Below are positions 1 through 13,200 of a DNA stretch of 64,000 bases, piece after piece (positions within the stretch are counted from its first letter, which is position 1; each line of letters opens with the position of its first letter). The stretch spans positions 3,876,215-3,940,214 of the forward strand of contig JAVGVS010000020.1 of the NCBI GenBank assembly GCA_032718565.1. The letters are read 5' to 3'. Source of the DNA: Distichodus sexfasciatus. Its lineage: Eukaryota; Chordata; Actinopteri; Characiformes; Distichodontidae. Made by a program: the position numbers and the translations under genes. Below the pieces are notes generated by a model. The model was not told the origin of the DNA and searched no databases. It saw only the letters and a program-made list of their open reading frames with translations.

Positions 1-263
1 TTTAACTTTATTGTCTTTGCATTTTAACACACTGAACTAGTGGACACCAAAAACATTAAGATTAAGTGCATAAAATTAAAAATAAGTAATTAAAGTGCAC
101 AATCTGTTATCTGAGGCTGCTTGTGGCGCATGATTCTCCCCCTCGGAAATAACGATTTTTGTAGCTAGAAATCGAAATAGTGTATTGTGAAAGGAAATAT
201 CGGGGTTTCTTGATGTATCGATTTCTTTGCACAACCCTATTACACATACCTTCACATACATTC

Positions 264-436
264 GGGGAGGTTGGTGGCGTAACAGTTTGGGCGTTCGCCC
301 TGTGATCGGAAGATCACTGGTTCAAATCTCAGGACCGGTAAAGTTACCACTGAGATGTTCATTAACAAGGTACCGTCCCAAGCTGTCCACTGCTCCTTCA
401 CGGATGGGTCAAATGCACAGGTCACGTTTCATTTTT
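264..436 (+). repeat. tRNA-derived SINE, family 1
   Basis: The head is tRNA-like, with an A-box-like GTGGCGTAACAGTTTGGGCG and a B-box-like GATCACTGGTTCAAATCTC. It is followed by the family body (GACCGGTAAAG, CCACTGAG, AAGGTACCGTCCC, CACTGCTCCTTCACGGATGG, GTCAAATGCACAGGTCACG). At least a dozen more copies occur in the window in both orientations. Confidence 0.85.
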
Positions 437-779
437 TTAATTATTATATGCACATTTCGATCCCAGAAACACCCTTTTCGGTAATATTTAAGGGCTTAGT
501 GGCCACCTACAATTCAGAATGTCATAAACGCCACCAAAATCTGAAATAGCTCATGCTTTCATCTCTTTTAATGGGAATTCAGGCTTTCATAACCACCTAG
601 AAACCTGCTCTTGCATACATACACACACTCTCTGTCAAGCTTTCGATTAACAAATATTTATATCACTTTGGACAGAGCGTCAAAGACAAATTTCTGATCA
701 AGGTGCTTAGCTAACAGGCCCTGTGACTGTCTTCTGGCAGCACGTGATGTGTGTGTGTGTGTATGTGTACTGGTGAGTT

Positions 780-990
780 CATCGGCCTCTGGGCGCTTTG
801 AGGAGTGGCCCTAACTGCCGATACGGAGCTCTTCCTCTGAGGCGCTCGTACGAGCAGACAAAAGCCTCCAGTTTGCCCTCCGCGCTCTGGCTCGCATTTC
901 AAAGGCTCATCCGCCGCACGCTATCTGCCCCCGGGAGCAGACCTGCGCTGATATTACAGAACGCCGGGTGGGGCATGACGCCGTGACCTA
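780..990. promoter_or_regulatory. Candidate conserved non-coding block in thada intron
   Basis: Unique, moderately GC-rich, CpG-retaining sequence between microsatellites, with no sustained coding frame flanked by splice sites. It differs from the surrounding AT-rich and repetitive DNA. Regulatory function is inferred from composition only. Confidence 0.25.
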
Positions 991-1442
991 CTACCCTCAC
1001 ACTCCCACTGCCCACCTACTGCTGCTGATAACACACACACGTGCGCCTGAGCGCACACACACACACACACACAGCCACACTCACCGAGCCAAGGAGCGAG
1101 AGATAGTCCCTTTTATTCCAGATTTTTCTCTTGCTACACTTGCTACATTTTACTAAGATCACTGAGATCTAGATTTACATGTAAGTTCCGTTTTGAAATT
1201 ACAGTCTCCCTTTAGCACATTCAGATTAAGGCCCAGTGGTGCTGGTGCTGGAGGTTCACTGTCATCACCATCAGACGTCCTGGACCACGCTTACTGATCA
1301 CCTGATCACTTTCTGACCATGTGAGACCAGTTAAGAGTGTATTATTTAAATCAGGGCTTATTCTCTACACAGCCTTGGCACTGGATGGTGTTTTCGTGTG
1401 GTGCTTGTATAAGACAGCAGCATCAATGAGTCAGTATCCAAT

Positions 1443-1535
1443 AGGGGTGTAACGGTTATGAAACTGATCCGAAAAATACAAACTTCATGGTTTCAGATCA
1501 CAATTAGGGAAGACAGAAGCTGCCACCCCTAAAAA
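1443..1535. mobile_element. hAT-like MITE fragment
   Basis: It begins AGGGGTGTAACGGTTATGAAAC and ends CACCCCTA, the terminal pattern of a common fish hAT non-autonomous element. A related scrap is at 4964-5055 (GGTTTAACGGTTCTGAAACC … GAACCGTGATTCACCCTG). Confidence 0.5.
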
Positions 1536-3869
1536 CAACAAAATACGTATTTACTTTCACAATTTTTACTATAAAAACAGATCAAGCAGGTCAGAGGCAT
1601 GGAGAGACCAGCACTAACTATAATAAGTGCATCTTATGAGCAGAACTACTAAGCAGTCTTACGCATACGTACAGGTCATATATATAATGTTATGTATTTC
1701 AGATTATGATTTTTTCATTTTTGAATTGTCTGACTGTCACTGCTGGACTCTTACCCGGCTTGTGCCTTGTTCACATAAACCAAATCAAATTTTTGGTGGT
1801 AGGTGAGACTGGAGTTTAATTTGCTCTTGCAACCTCTTGTTCTTTTTCTTGATTATTGATGATGTGCAAAACATGAACTGTACATGTAACAGGCGGGTGC
1901 CGAAGTGGAGTTATAAAGTTGGTGTTTCTCATGGAGTGACCAGTCTCACAAGACAAGATTATTAGACGTTATAGCGAGTGTTTTAGACAGCTTTTGACAG
2001 CTGACCCATGATGTAGAGGTCGGGGGAGGGTCGGTGGCAAGATTCCTGCCCGATGGACCGTGCAGCGACTCCCGCATTTGATCGCTGGGCCCTGCAAACC
2101 TGCCCAGGTGTCTGCTAATCCCTTTGAAACTTGGACCCCTGCCATGATTACAGCAGGATATCTGGCTTATCTTCTGTCTTCATCGCTACCGCTAGCAGCC
2201 GGAGGCCCCAGATCACCACTCCCTCATCCAGGGGCGGATCCTAGATAGATAGAATAAACCTTTTTCTAAGACCAGGTCCAGTCCATTAGGTCCTAAGGGT
2301 TTTTTGGGGTAAACCAGCAGAGTTCCTGATGGCATTCGTTCATTTTGGGAGAAAGAGTATTAATTAAACACACCCTTGGCAACAAATGTCATCAGAAAGC
2401 AAAGGATTGAAGAAATAAATCTGACAAATGAGTTTAAAATGAAATAAAAGTCTGGTAATGAGAGCATAATTGAACAGTTTTTAGAATATTTTAAGTTAAT
2501 ATAAATATTTTCTGGTTCATATTTTCTGGTTCATCATCCAGAATTTTAAAATAATCCAAGTTATCCTTTAAAATATTGTAAATTATAATTAAATAATAAT
2601 TAATTTACTAATTAATGCTGCCTTTCAAACACTCAACTTTGGCTCTTTCTGTTTTTGTGAATTGCTAAAATATGATATTTTTCCAACAGTATGCCTTCTG
2701 TTAAAACCTTACATTGTTATAATACTGTAATTTTTTATTATTGTTTATACACAATCAGCAGCTGCTAACACATTATGGTAATTATTATCCACAGAAACTA
2801 AGGGAAACTCACTAATGCAATATAAATGCAGCAACAACTGTAAAGCAACAACCGTGACATTTTTCATGCAGTACTTTAACCACTTGTGTGTGTTATGAAA
2901 ACAGGCTCAGACAACAGTTCTGGTATTTATTTATAGGCCAATGAAACGTTTCCCCGTCCACATGTATCGCATCTGGATATGAAGCGGAACTGCAGATTGT
3001 TGACTACAGATCTAGTTTAGTCTAGACTTTCAGCTCATTCATTTGTTTGTCTCTTAATGGGGGAGAGCGCTTTAGTCAGCAGGCTGCACTTAGACACTAA
3101 AACAGGGCTCTTGCTGCTCCTTAAAAAGTCTCCATTTTACCATAAGGTCTTAAAATAAAATCTTGGACATTTAGGTCATAAATTGTTTCAAGTTTTGTGT
3201 AAAATTTGTATATTTGCAGATATGCATGGCAGTTTTGTCCTCGGTTGCATCGTTGTTTGGTAAAGATGAGTGTAGACGGGGAGGTGCGAGATTTAATGAA
3301 AAAGGGTCAGAGGAAGAAAGGGTTTTGAGACGGTTTGATGCAGGCAGGAAATGAAACAAGGTGCCGTTTTTGCTGAAAGACATTGACGTTACGGACTATG
3401 AGGGTGAAACCCGTTGAATCCCACATGAAATCTCAAAAGCACTAGCAGTACTCAGCAGAAGCTACTGAGACTTTGCTGATGCCTGGTTTGCACGTAGCAA
3501 GCCCGAAAGTTCAGACTCCCTCACAATCGGCTTTGAACTGTTTTGTCAGACGCTGCTTCAGGTTTTGAGGATATGCTCCAATCTCTACAGGCAGCTCATT
3601 CTGCTGTCTCTTTCAACACAAGTAAATTATTTTCTCGCATGTTAGGTCATTTGGTTCACTTTACAAATTGCATTGCAATCATTCAAACGAGGTTCTTCAC
3701 TGCTTTTCTCCATGATTTGAAATATGGAAAGTCGTTTGCATGTGGTAAAAATAAAAGCTGCTTATTTTGCCAGATATGGCATTGCAGTGTTCGCTGAGAG
3801 AGAACTGACACTCCAGCGTTAGGGAGAAACCCATTGAGGTAATCTTTGACAAATGCCTGACAAATGGAT

Positions 3870-4450
3870 CTCCGTTTAAAGGTCCCCTATTATGAGAAAA
3901 ATCACCTTTTCTGTTCTTTGCACATCCATTTGTCTGTACTGCCTCTACACACACTGCAAGTTTGATAAAAACTATCAAACTAAGTTTGATTAAAAAAAAA
4001 AAAAAAAAGTCAGTTGTGTTAGTATTAATTTACGAATGCCAGAAATCGTGTACTTAAATGAGGCTTTTTAGATTTCTCTTCTACTTCTATGTCACAGTGG
4101 GGGACATTTGAATAACCCTGCCCTTCTATCTGAGAATCTCCGCCCACCAGGTAGAACATCCGCCATGTTTTCTTGCAAGCGCTAGCTTAGAAGAAGTCAG
4201 CCAGCGGACACTCCAAGTGCTGTGTTGTTGGCTGCAAAGACCAACGTAAGTCTTTATGATTTCTCTCCATTGTAAAGATAATGTTGTCTGCTTAACCTCA
4301 GATCCCAAAAGAAACACGCTACAATGTTTACATGAAATAGGAACAAACATGGTGCCCGATGCCGCTTTTCATAACTTAGCAACAGGCGCTGAGGAGTGCG
4401 CTGCTAAAGCGCTCTGGAAGTGAAGTTTTGACCACTCTCAGCGCAAAAAA
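3870..4450 (+). pseudogene. Decayed transposon block with THAP-like fragment
   Basis: The block starts GGTCCCCTATTATGAGAAAAATCACC, a motif seen in a common fish DNA repeat. Within it, 4218-4262 reads KCCVVGCKDQRKSL, like the start of a THAP-type C2CH zinc finger as carried by P-element/Kolobok-related transposases. Stops and frame changes follow (a DPKRN-like scrap near 4302-4316). It is too degraded to name; it could also be a chance resemblance. Confidence 0.35.
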
Positions 4451-5249
4451 GCGTTTGGTGGACACAGGCCCTTAAAAGCTGATGGTGTTTGCTAACTATT
4501 TCGAGGATGACTGCTTCGTCACGGAATAACTAACAAGTTATTCCGTGGCATTTTAGCCACTTAGCACGAGCGAACACTAACGTCAGCTAACGTTAGTTAG
4601 TATAGTTTCCACCACTGTATTGCAAACCCAGCCGAGCCATCCCCACACTTGGAAACTTATAAAAACAATGCATTTTAAGTCGTTTGCTAAACTGAAATAA
4701 GGTTATGTGGATGGTCTGTTAAGTTTGGTTTTCCAAAATAGCAATAAAGATATGTGAAATAAATAGTTCCAACATTTTGGGGTTCTAAAAAGCTTTGGAT
4801 TTGACTTTTAAAGAGTGCAATAGCCCTATGAAAGCAAGGACCTGAACATAACATTACACAAGCATTGTTATAGTCACTATACCAATTAAAGCAGCGGAAT
4901 GTGGAACAGGATGCTGAAGTTTAACGTTAAACCTGCAGTTCACAGTTGGGTTAAGGTTGTGTAATAACGAGGGTTTAACGGTTCTGAAACCAAAATGAAA
5001 AACCACGATACGAACGCCACAGTTTTAGATCAGAAAACGGAACCGTGATTCACCCTGCCACATAAAGATGAGGAGGCACCGAGAGACCAACATTACACAA
5101 AAGTGTGTCTAAATCTGAGCTGCTTCATAGTTTTACACTATAGATGAACAAATCCAACCCTTTTCAGATATTGATACTGACACCAAAACTTGTGCTTTGG
5201 GTCGATACTGAGTACTTATCTGACACCTGCTGATCGGGTACCTGTGTAT

Positions 5250-5854
5250 TTATGTGTGTGTGCGTGTGTGTGTGCGTGTGTGTGTGCGCGTGTGTGTGTG
5301 CGTGTGTGCATGCATATTTAACTGAGTGAACTTTTTTGAACCAAACTTTTATACCTCTGTAATTATGTAATTACAGTAAGTATATTATGTCATGTGCTGT
5401 TTCGGTGTGAAGTTAGTGTAGGGAGTGTATAACAGTGGTTGCGCTTGTAAAAATGTCATTCTGACCACATCATACAGTGCACCACAACAAAATGTGACCT
5501 GTGCATTTGACCCGTCCGTGAAGGAGCAGTGTACAGCTGACGTGGGGGACGTGCTTGGGGACGATACCTTGCTTATGAGTACCTCAGTGTTAACTTTAGC
5601 GGTCGGGGTTTCGAACCAGCGACCCTCCATACCGTTACGCTACCATCTGCCCCAAGTAGCATTTTAACATGCTAGCATTCTAACATTTAGCAAGATTAAA
5701 GTTTTGGGCAGTTTATGACATGTAGAAGTAAAAAAAAATCATCTGTTACATTGTGGGTGAGGTGTGTGTGAGGGCTGCAATACCACATTTGGACACACAC
5801 ACGGCTAGAAAGTTACCCTGGGAGGTTTGGGCTGGTATCAATGGAAATGAAACT

Positions 5855-5896
<42 letters not shown>

Positions 5897-5949
5897 CTGA
5901 GACTGAGGTTGATTTCAGGCTGGGGGGTCATGCATTGCATGTTAGTGAG

Positions 5950-5990
<41 letters not shown>

Positions 5991-6068
5991 AAGAGAGACA
6001 GAGAGCGATGGAGGCTGATTTCAGACTGGGGGTGAGTCATGCATGTGTTAGTGAGACTGTGTGTGTGG

Positions 6069-6104
<36 letters not shown>

Positions 6105-6110
6105 GTGCAT
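5250..6110. repeat. TG/GA microsatellite cluster
   Basis: Alternating (TG)n and (GA)n tracts at 5253-5310, 5851-5897, 5951-6003 and 6058-6112. The units at 5820-5930, 5935-6035 and 6038-6110 repeat the pattern GTGTG…GAGAGAG…GCTGATTTCAG…TCATGCAT, so a segment of about 100 bp is itself tandemly duplicated. Confidence 0.85.
5475..5654 (-). repeat. tRNA-derived SINE, family 1
   Basis: Reverse-orientation copy. The minus strand begins GGGGCAGATGGTAGCGTAACGG, has GGTCGCTGGTTCGAAACCC (B box) and ends with CACTGCTCCTTCACGGACGGGTCAAATGCAC. It covers nearly the whole family body. Confidence 0.85.
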
Positions 6111-6222
6111 TTGCATGAAAGAGAGTGTGTTATTAATATCTGAGTGATGAAACACTGATGTCAGCATCAGACACTGGCCCCCTTGTTCTCTGACATGCCT
6201 ATGGGCAGTGTCTGCTCTGTTG

Positions 6223-6253
<31 letters not shown>

Positions 6254-6664
6254 AAGATGTGCTCGGCCGTACACACCGACGACATAGACCCAGCCACAGT
6301 CCCAGCCGGCTGCATCCGCTTCGCTCTTGCGGCCGTTTTGTAAGTTCTGGCTTTTCCTCCCTGGAGCAGCACATGTGACTCTACAAACTGCAGTCTGATG
6401 ACCCACTGCGGGGATTTCTAGGAATCTCACAAAGTCTACACACTTATACACACATATTCTGTATGTGTATGTATGTGTGATACACTGTAAAAAATTACAG
6501 TAAAATGGTGTAAAAAAAGTGTAAAATTACACTAAATGTAGTGGCATAATAATTAGAATTGTAAACAGACCTGCTGTGTGTAATTATGTGATCACAGATA
6601 TGTCTCTGTAAAACTACAACAATATTCCATAATTTAACAAGGCCCCTTTTCCATGTTAACATGC

Positions 6665-6705
6665 AACTCTCTCTCTCTTCCTCTCTTTTTTCACCTTCCT
6701 CTTTT

Positions 6706-6749
<44 letters not shown>

Positions 6750-7165
6750 GTCTCTGTCTCTGTCTCTATCTCTCGGTCTCGTTACTCTGTCTTTCGCTGT
6801 GTTTATCTGTCTTCCTGTCCTTCTCTGTCTGTCTGCATCTCTCTCTTGCTCTCTCTCTCACTGTCCTCTTTTCTCTTACTGCCTCTGTCTTTTTGTCTGT
6901 TGTCTCTTTCTCTCTTGTCCTCCTTCTCTCTCTGTCTTTATTTTCTCCATCCTTTTCTGTCTGTCTTTCTCATTTTTCTGCATCATTTTCTCTCTCTGTC
7001 TCTATCCTTTTCTCTCTGTCTCTCTCTTTCTCCATCCTTTTCTTTCTCTTGTCTCTCTCTGCTCTCTGTCTTTGTCCTTTTCTCTTTCTGTCTCTCAATC
7101 TCTCTCTCTCTCTCTCTCTCTTTTTCTCTCTCTCTGTCCCCCTCTCTCTCTCTCTCTCTCTCTCA
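6665..7165. repeat. CT-rich (polypyrimidine) microsatellite ending in a splice acceptor
   Basis: About 500 bp of (CT)n, (CTTT)n and CTGT variants on the + strand. It runs straight into the CAG acceptor of the thada exon at 7167, providing an exceptionally long pyrimidine tract. Confidence 0.9.
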
Positions 7166-7166
7166 G

Positions 7167-7240
7167 GTGGAACTCATGTTTGGTGAACAGATCTGTCATG
7201 CTGGACCTGTTAGTGGACCTGTGTACCTCTCTCACTGCTG
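7167..7240 (+). CDS. thada: thada coding exon A (first in window)
   Basis: The exon begins after CTCTCTCAG and ends before GTGAGTG. One leading base completes a codon from an unseen upstream exon. It is followed by 24 codons (WNSCLVNRSVMLDLLVDLCTSLTA) and one trailing base. The leucine-rich helix suits an ARM-type scaffold. The trailing phase (1) matches the next exon's two leading bases, forming GAC (Asp). The acceptor's pyrimidine tract is the end of a 500-bp CT-rich microsatellite. This is the shortest and least distinctive exon apart from 19662-19734. Its assignment rests on splice consensus, phase fit and position, so an intervening exon that keeps phase cannot be excluded. Confidence 0.72.
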
Positions 7241-10200
7241 GTGAGTGTGTGTGCCCCTCACATGTGTGTTCATCTGCTGTTTGAATACGGAATGGTGTGT
7301 GTGTGTGTGTGAGGGCTTTATCAGCCCTCAATATGTAAACACACCATCTCAATGAGTGCTTTACAGGAGGCCTCACAGAAGTTATTTATGGAAAGGAAGT
7401 GTGTGTGTATGTCCGCACTTGGAGGTATTTGATAACAGAGGAATGCATAACACTGTGCAGGTTTTTGACAGATGGTACGATTGAGCCTGTTGCTCAGTTA
7501 TGGAAGGGGGCTGTGTGTGTGTGTTGTGAGAGGGAACTTTTAAACCACTTTTTCAGTCAATTTCAGCCTTTAGTAATAATCTGTGACGGAGATCAGCAGT
7601 TGATCCAGTGTGATCTTTTTAACACAAGATCACATTCCTCATCACACACACACGTAGTCTCTTTTGGATAATCTGTAGGCTCTTCATCTCTCTCTGTTGC
7701 ATGCTGATTGTTTATCTGCTCTCTCCGGGATTCCGTCTTCTGTCTGTCTCAGCACACACTCAGACACACACACACACAAACACAAACACACATTTTTGGA
7801 TGTGTGAGAATTTTGAATGGATTTCAAAATCATCCAGTCCTGAATGTAGTAATAAAAAAAAAAATAATAATAATAATAATGATAATAAAGTGGCCACGAT
7901 TGGGGTCACCAAAAGCAACTGATGCAGTAAGCATCGATGAGTCAGTGAATCAGACTGCATATATTTAAGTAGCGTTTTAGCGCCCCCTATTTTTTTAAAA
8001 TTCAAATGGTAGCATTGAATAATTAGTGCCCCCTATTGTACAAATAGCAAAATTGTATATTTACCTCTTCAATATTTTAGTTTTGATTGTTCATACCAAA
8101 TTTCAGCAAAATTGAACTCATGGCTCTTCATGTAAAGGCCCCCTTTGTAGCGCCCCCTATTGTTCGGTTGGCGTCACAGTAAGAGTTTGCTAAAGTTTGT
8201 TTAGTATATTATACAAATTGGCTCAAAATCTCTAAATGGGACGTCCATAGTCCCAATAAGAAAGTTGTTTGGCTTGAGCCAAGGAATCAGCTAAAGCAGG
8301 AATTTTCACTCTAGTCCACACGGTTTGAGAGTTAGAGGTCAAGACTGTTTCCTTCTTCACTACAGCGCCAGTTATAGAGTAATCACTATGCTTTTCGACC
8401 TATGCCGAATACCCACCAAATTTAAGGTCTCTGCGGCTTGCGGTTTAGGCTGCACAATATAATTAATAATAATAATAAAGAAAAAACAGAACAGTTACAA
8501 GAGGGTTCCACAGCACTTTGTGCTTGGGCCCCTAATAATAATTATAGTCCTTCTCCTAATCCGAACCCTAGCCATAAATTCAGTAATAAAAAGACGCTTT
8601 TCTTCTCTTTGTTTTCATACATTTAATTTAATAGAAAAGGTTTCTAAGCTAAATCCAAGCAGGAGGACCAGGTGTAGAAACACACTCATAAACAGTCTGA
8701 AACACACACACACACACACTAAGAGAGTGTTTGTACGTTAACAGGACAACATCCCCCACAATGGGGAAAGAGCTCCACATGTGCTGTACACACTCCACAT
8801 CTGTCCACGTTTTACATTTCATGGTTTGGGTAATGATGGTAGGGCACATTGTCAGACCTGTGTGTGAGTGTGTGTGTGTTCCACTGCACTGATTACAGGC
8901 ACACCTCTGCTTCCCTGTAACATACACTTTTGCTAAACAGTGAAATTCTAGATTAAACACACACACACAGCTTGTGTGATATGAGCACTTATAACGTTTA
9001 TATGAGCTTCTTATACACACAAACTTGCTTCTGGTGTCCACGTGTCCAACAGTCACAATGTGTGTGTGTGTAAACTCACTCTCCATATTTTCCGCTTGTG
9101 TTGTGTGTCGGAACAGTGGGATGTGAAGCAGATTTGTGTGTGTTATGTTCTTTGGTGTGTTGTAGTTAGTGCCCTTAGTAAGGCTGTGTCTTATTGTATC
9201 ATCTACGGTAATACTGGTCTAAATGTTTATGTATAACAAATCATGTAATTAGGGGCGCACAATATGGGAATTATTGGCTGATGCCGATATCCAGTATTTT
9301 TCATTCTTATTTCTGCATTTGTCTGCCGATAAGTGATGAAGGCAGAATCGAGCTTGTAGAGAAAAGATATTTTGCTCGCCGAAGATCTGCTGTGCATAAC
9401 TCAGATATTTCTAAGACGGCGCCAAGTCAAGCGAGCGTGAAAGCACAGTTGAGCGAGGGCAGAGAATTTCAAATGTAGTGCACAATATTTTAATAAAAAG
9501 TCACTTCCCGTCCTATGTGGTCCAAGTCATATAGGGCGCCTGTGACTCTCCATGTGCACTACCTAGTGTGTAGAGAGCCGTTAAGCCACAACCCCCGGCT
9601 ATTTCCTGAGATGCATACTACCACATAGAAAAGTATGACAAGAGCGCCTTACCTACCATACTGTTAAGTGAGGCAGTACACGGCTCAGGACACAGCCCAT
9701 GTTTGAGCTCACATTCGCTAAGTGAGGCAAACTCGCATTTTAGTTTGAGCACGTAAAGACGAGATTTTGCTATGAATTTTAGCCCAAAATAACGCCGTAC
9801 ATTTTGACCCATCCTTGAAGGAGCAGTGAGCAGCTGACATGGGCAGCTGACCGTGGAGCTGCGCTGGAGACAGTACCTCTAACCGTTACGCTACCAAGTG
9901 CCCCAACTAGTGTGTTCGTAATAAGGAACAGACTTTAAGTTTGCTAATGAAAGCTTGTTTGATAAACTTTGTTGTTGCTGACTAAAGCCAGTTTGCTCTT
10001 GTTCTGTAGTTTGTTAAAGAATGTTGTTAAGGGTTGTACTGGGTCTAGTTGCTAGGAAACAGGTTGTGGGCTCGAATACCACTTCCCGCACTAACATAGT
10101 TGGGTCCCTGATAAAACCCTTAACCTCAAGTTGTTTCAATGAGAACTGAAATTAGGAAATAGAAGTCACTCTGGATAAGGCTGTAAACGCTAGATGACCA

Positions 10201-13200
10201 ACAAATGCTGGTTTGCTAACAAACTCTGGTTTCAGAGTTTCTGTTTTAAAGATTCTTTTCGTTACAGCATCAAGGGGAATCACAGTGCGTCAGTGTAGCG
10301 TCAAACACCAGCGCAAATTACGAGAAACAACGAGAGATGGCGATGGGACTGCTGAGGGATAAGCATCAGTTAAAGTCTATTATGTATCGTTAGATTGCAT
10401 GAGACTGTGTGTGTACGTTTGTCTGAACCTATTTTGTAGTACACACACACACACACTCTGGTGTCTAGCACATCTTGTCCTGTTGAGGAACGCTTTTAAT
10501 TTCCTAAATGAATCATTGCTGTGGCCCTTAAACTGCCTGAAGCCGGTAAATAACAATACAAGTCTCTCTCTCTTCATGTCGTAATCCTACTTGTCTGCTC
10601 AGCAGCAGATGAACTTGTTTGCTTTTGGGGTGAGTCATGATTTGGAAAGCCGTGTGAAAGTCTGTTTTTGAGGACGTTGTGTTTACTCGGGTTGGCAGCG
10701 TGCCATCTTTAGAGCCTGTGCTAGTGTTCTTCTCATTAGACACACACGTTTAGTTGACCTGTACTTGTTCAGTAAGCTCTCTACTCTGTGTTCTAAATTA
10801 TTATGCATGTTGGATTTCAGTTAAAAAAACATTCGTGTTTTAGTTTTTCTGTGGAAGTTGTTGCTTTTGTTGTTTCTCGTGATTGATGATCTTGTGATCA
10901 CTGATATCAATCTCAGATAGGTCTGATAATTAGTCTCCCAGATGAGCCTAATTAAAGGGCCACTACTTAAAGAGGTTGTTCCACATTATTAAGCAAGTCA
11001 TAGCAATATGGGGGGGAAAGAAGGATCTTTCTGCAGATGAAAAGCGTGAAATAGTACAATGCCTTGAAAATGAAATGAAAACACTGGACGTTTCACGATA
11101 ACTTAAGCGAGATCATCATAGTGTTAAAAAATGTGTATGATTCAGAGAGGAAACGGGTCCGTTCAGATAACGGCATATCAAGGAAAGTTTCTCTCAGGCA
11201 ATTGCGTCATATTAAGAGAGCAGCTGTTAAAAAGCCACTGATGAGCAGCAAGCAGATATTTGAAGCTGCTGGTGCCTCTGGAGTCCCAAGAACCTCTCGA
11301 TGCAGGATGCTCCAAAGACTTGCAGTTGTGCATAAAGCTGCATTTCGGCCACCCCTAACCAATGCTCACAGGCAGTAAGGTTTGCAGTGGGCTCAGAAAT
11401 ACATGAAGACTAACTTTCAAACTTTTACTGATGAATGCAGTGCTATACTGGATGGTCCAGATGGATGTAGTTCCGGATGGTTGGTGGATGGCTACAATGC
11501 CCCAACAAGGCTGCGACGTCAGCAAGGAGGTGGCGGAGTGAAGTTTTGAGCTGGAATAATGGGGAGTGAGATGGTAGGCCCCTTTAGGGTGCCTGAAGGT
11601 GTCAAAATGACCTCTGAAAAATATGTAGAGTTTCTAACTGATCATCTCCTGCCATGGTATGAAAAGAAGAACCTTGCCATTCGCAGTAAAATAATTTTCA
11701 TGCAAGACAACGCACCATCTCATGCTGCAAAAACTATTGAAGCTTTGGCTGCTATAGGTATAAACTCATAGTGTGGCCACCATCATCTCCTGACCTCAAC
11801 CCTATTGAGAACCTGTGGAGTATTGTTAAAAGGAAGATCTGTGAGAGTGGGCAGCAGTATTCCTCCAAACGGCAGCTCTGGGAGGCAATTCTGGCATTCT
11901 CACATGAGATACAGGCAGAAACTATCCATGGACTCACAAGTTCAGTGGATGAGAGAGTTGTTACGGTGATATCAAAGAAGGGCTCTTCTGTTAACATGTA
12001 ACTTCATGATAAAGATGTTTTTCGAACGAAATATCATTCGTTTTTAGAAAAATGATCTATGTAAAAAAAAAAAGATTTCAATTTTCAGCTCTTTACAACC
12101 TGTTTTGAAACTGGTATGCATAATAATTTGGAACACTGTATTTTGAGTAAATTGCAATTGAAAAATACTGTTATCATCGGCTGTTTTGTTCAATAAAATA
12201 CATATTATTTTATAACCTTATATAATTGTTGATTATTAAAAAAAACATTTACTGTTCATGGCATCGACTATTCAGGAAAAATGAGCAAAAACAGCATATG
12301 CGTAATAATTTGGAACACAGCGTAGTCTCAGAAAGATTCGCATTGTCACTGTTGTTAATTTAATGACAGTTAATCTCAGACTTTGTAAGTTGAAAACAAA
12401 CTTTCAAAATCATAAAATACTGCACAGAAAAATATAAATATTGCCCTCATAACTAGGGATGCGCCACTCTAACTTCTTCAGTTCCAGTACAGATGCTGAT
12501 ACGTGGTCTTTGGGTATCGGCTGATTCCGAGTACCAGTTCCGATTCCAGTTTTTAATAAATGTCGTGTGTTTCTCTGTGTTATGCTTAAGGAAATACTTG
12601 ACTTAAATACTGTTTTCCTGATTAAATCAATGTAATTATTACACACCCATATGTATTTGCTAAAGTCTCATTTAACTATGGGCGCAAAGCGGGGAACAAC
12701 CCTGGGCAGGCGCCAACACACCGCAGGGCGCACACACTCACACAATCACACTCACACCTTATGGAGCCCGTTTAGGGACGCCAATTAATCTACAGTGCTT
12801 GCTTTTGGTCTGTGGGAGGAGACAGGAGCACGGGGAGAGGCTGGTCACTAGGCATAACATGCCATCTTAAGCTGCATAAAAATACACCACCAGTCTAAGG
12901 CCTCGTCCACACGGGCGTTCGAAATGAACGCCCTCTGAACGCCATACGCGTTTTTGCTGCGTTTTGTAGCTGCGTTCGATTTGCGTTTCACTGGCGTCGT
13001 TTTCCTCGTGTTCATCGGGATTTTGTCGCAAGAAAACGTTGCATGCAGCATTTATTTGACGCCACCCGAACGCGCAGCCGGCCGAACGCCCGTGCTGAAC
13101 GCCCGTATGAATGCTTTGATTTGCTCCAATGAGCAGAAAAACGGTCGGCGTTCAGTCGGCGCTCACCTGGTGCCTCGAACGCCAGAAAAACGCCTGGTTT

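Larger units (their letters stand above)
1..7166. other. thada intron, upstream part (no exon seen)
   Basis: I see no exon here. The stretch holds a SINE (264-436), an hAT-like MITE (around 1443-1535, starting AGGGGTGTAACGGTT and ending CACCCCTA), AT-rich unique DNA (2270-2900), a transposon-derived block with a THAP-like scrap (3870-4450), a reverse SINE (5475-5654), TG/GA microsatellites (5250-6110) and a CT tract (6665-7165). A CpG-retaining unique block lies at 780-990. Earlier thada exons may exist further upstream of the window. Confidence 0.6.

Noticed and set aside
264..336. Functional tRNA gene
   Set aside because: A- and B-box-like words are present, but the cloverleaf is not intact and the same head recurs with the same non-tRNA body many times: SINEs.
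3543..3797. Possible extra thada exon (MSDAASGFEDMLQSLQAAHSA frame)
   Set aside because: No convincing acceptor, no fit to the phase of exon A, and the surrounding DNA looks transposon-derived.
6653..7284. Ser/Leu-rich open frames across the CT repeat
   Set aside because: Low-complexity composition artefacts; only the last 74 nt (7167-7240) look like an exon.
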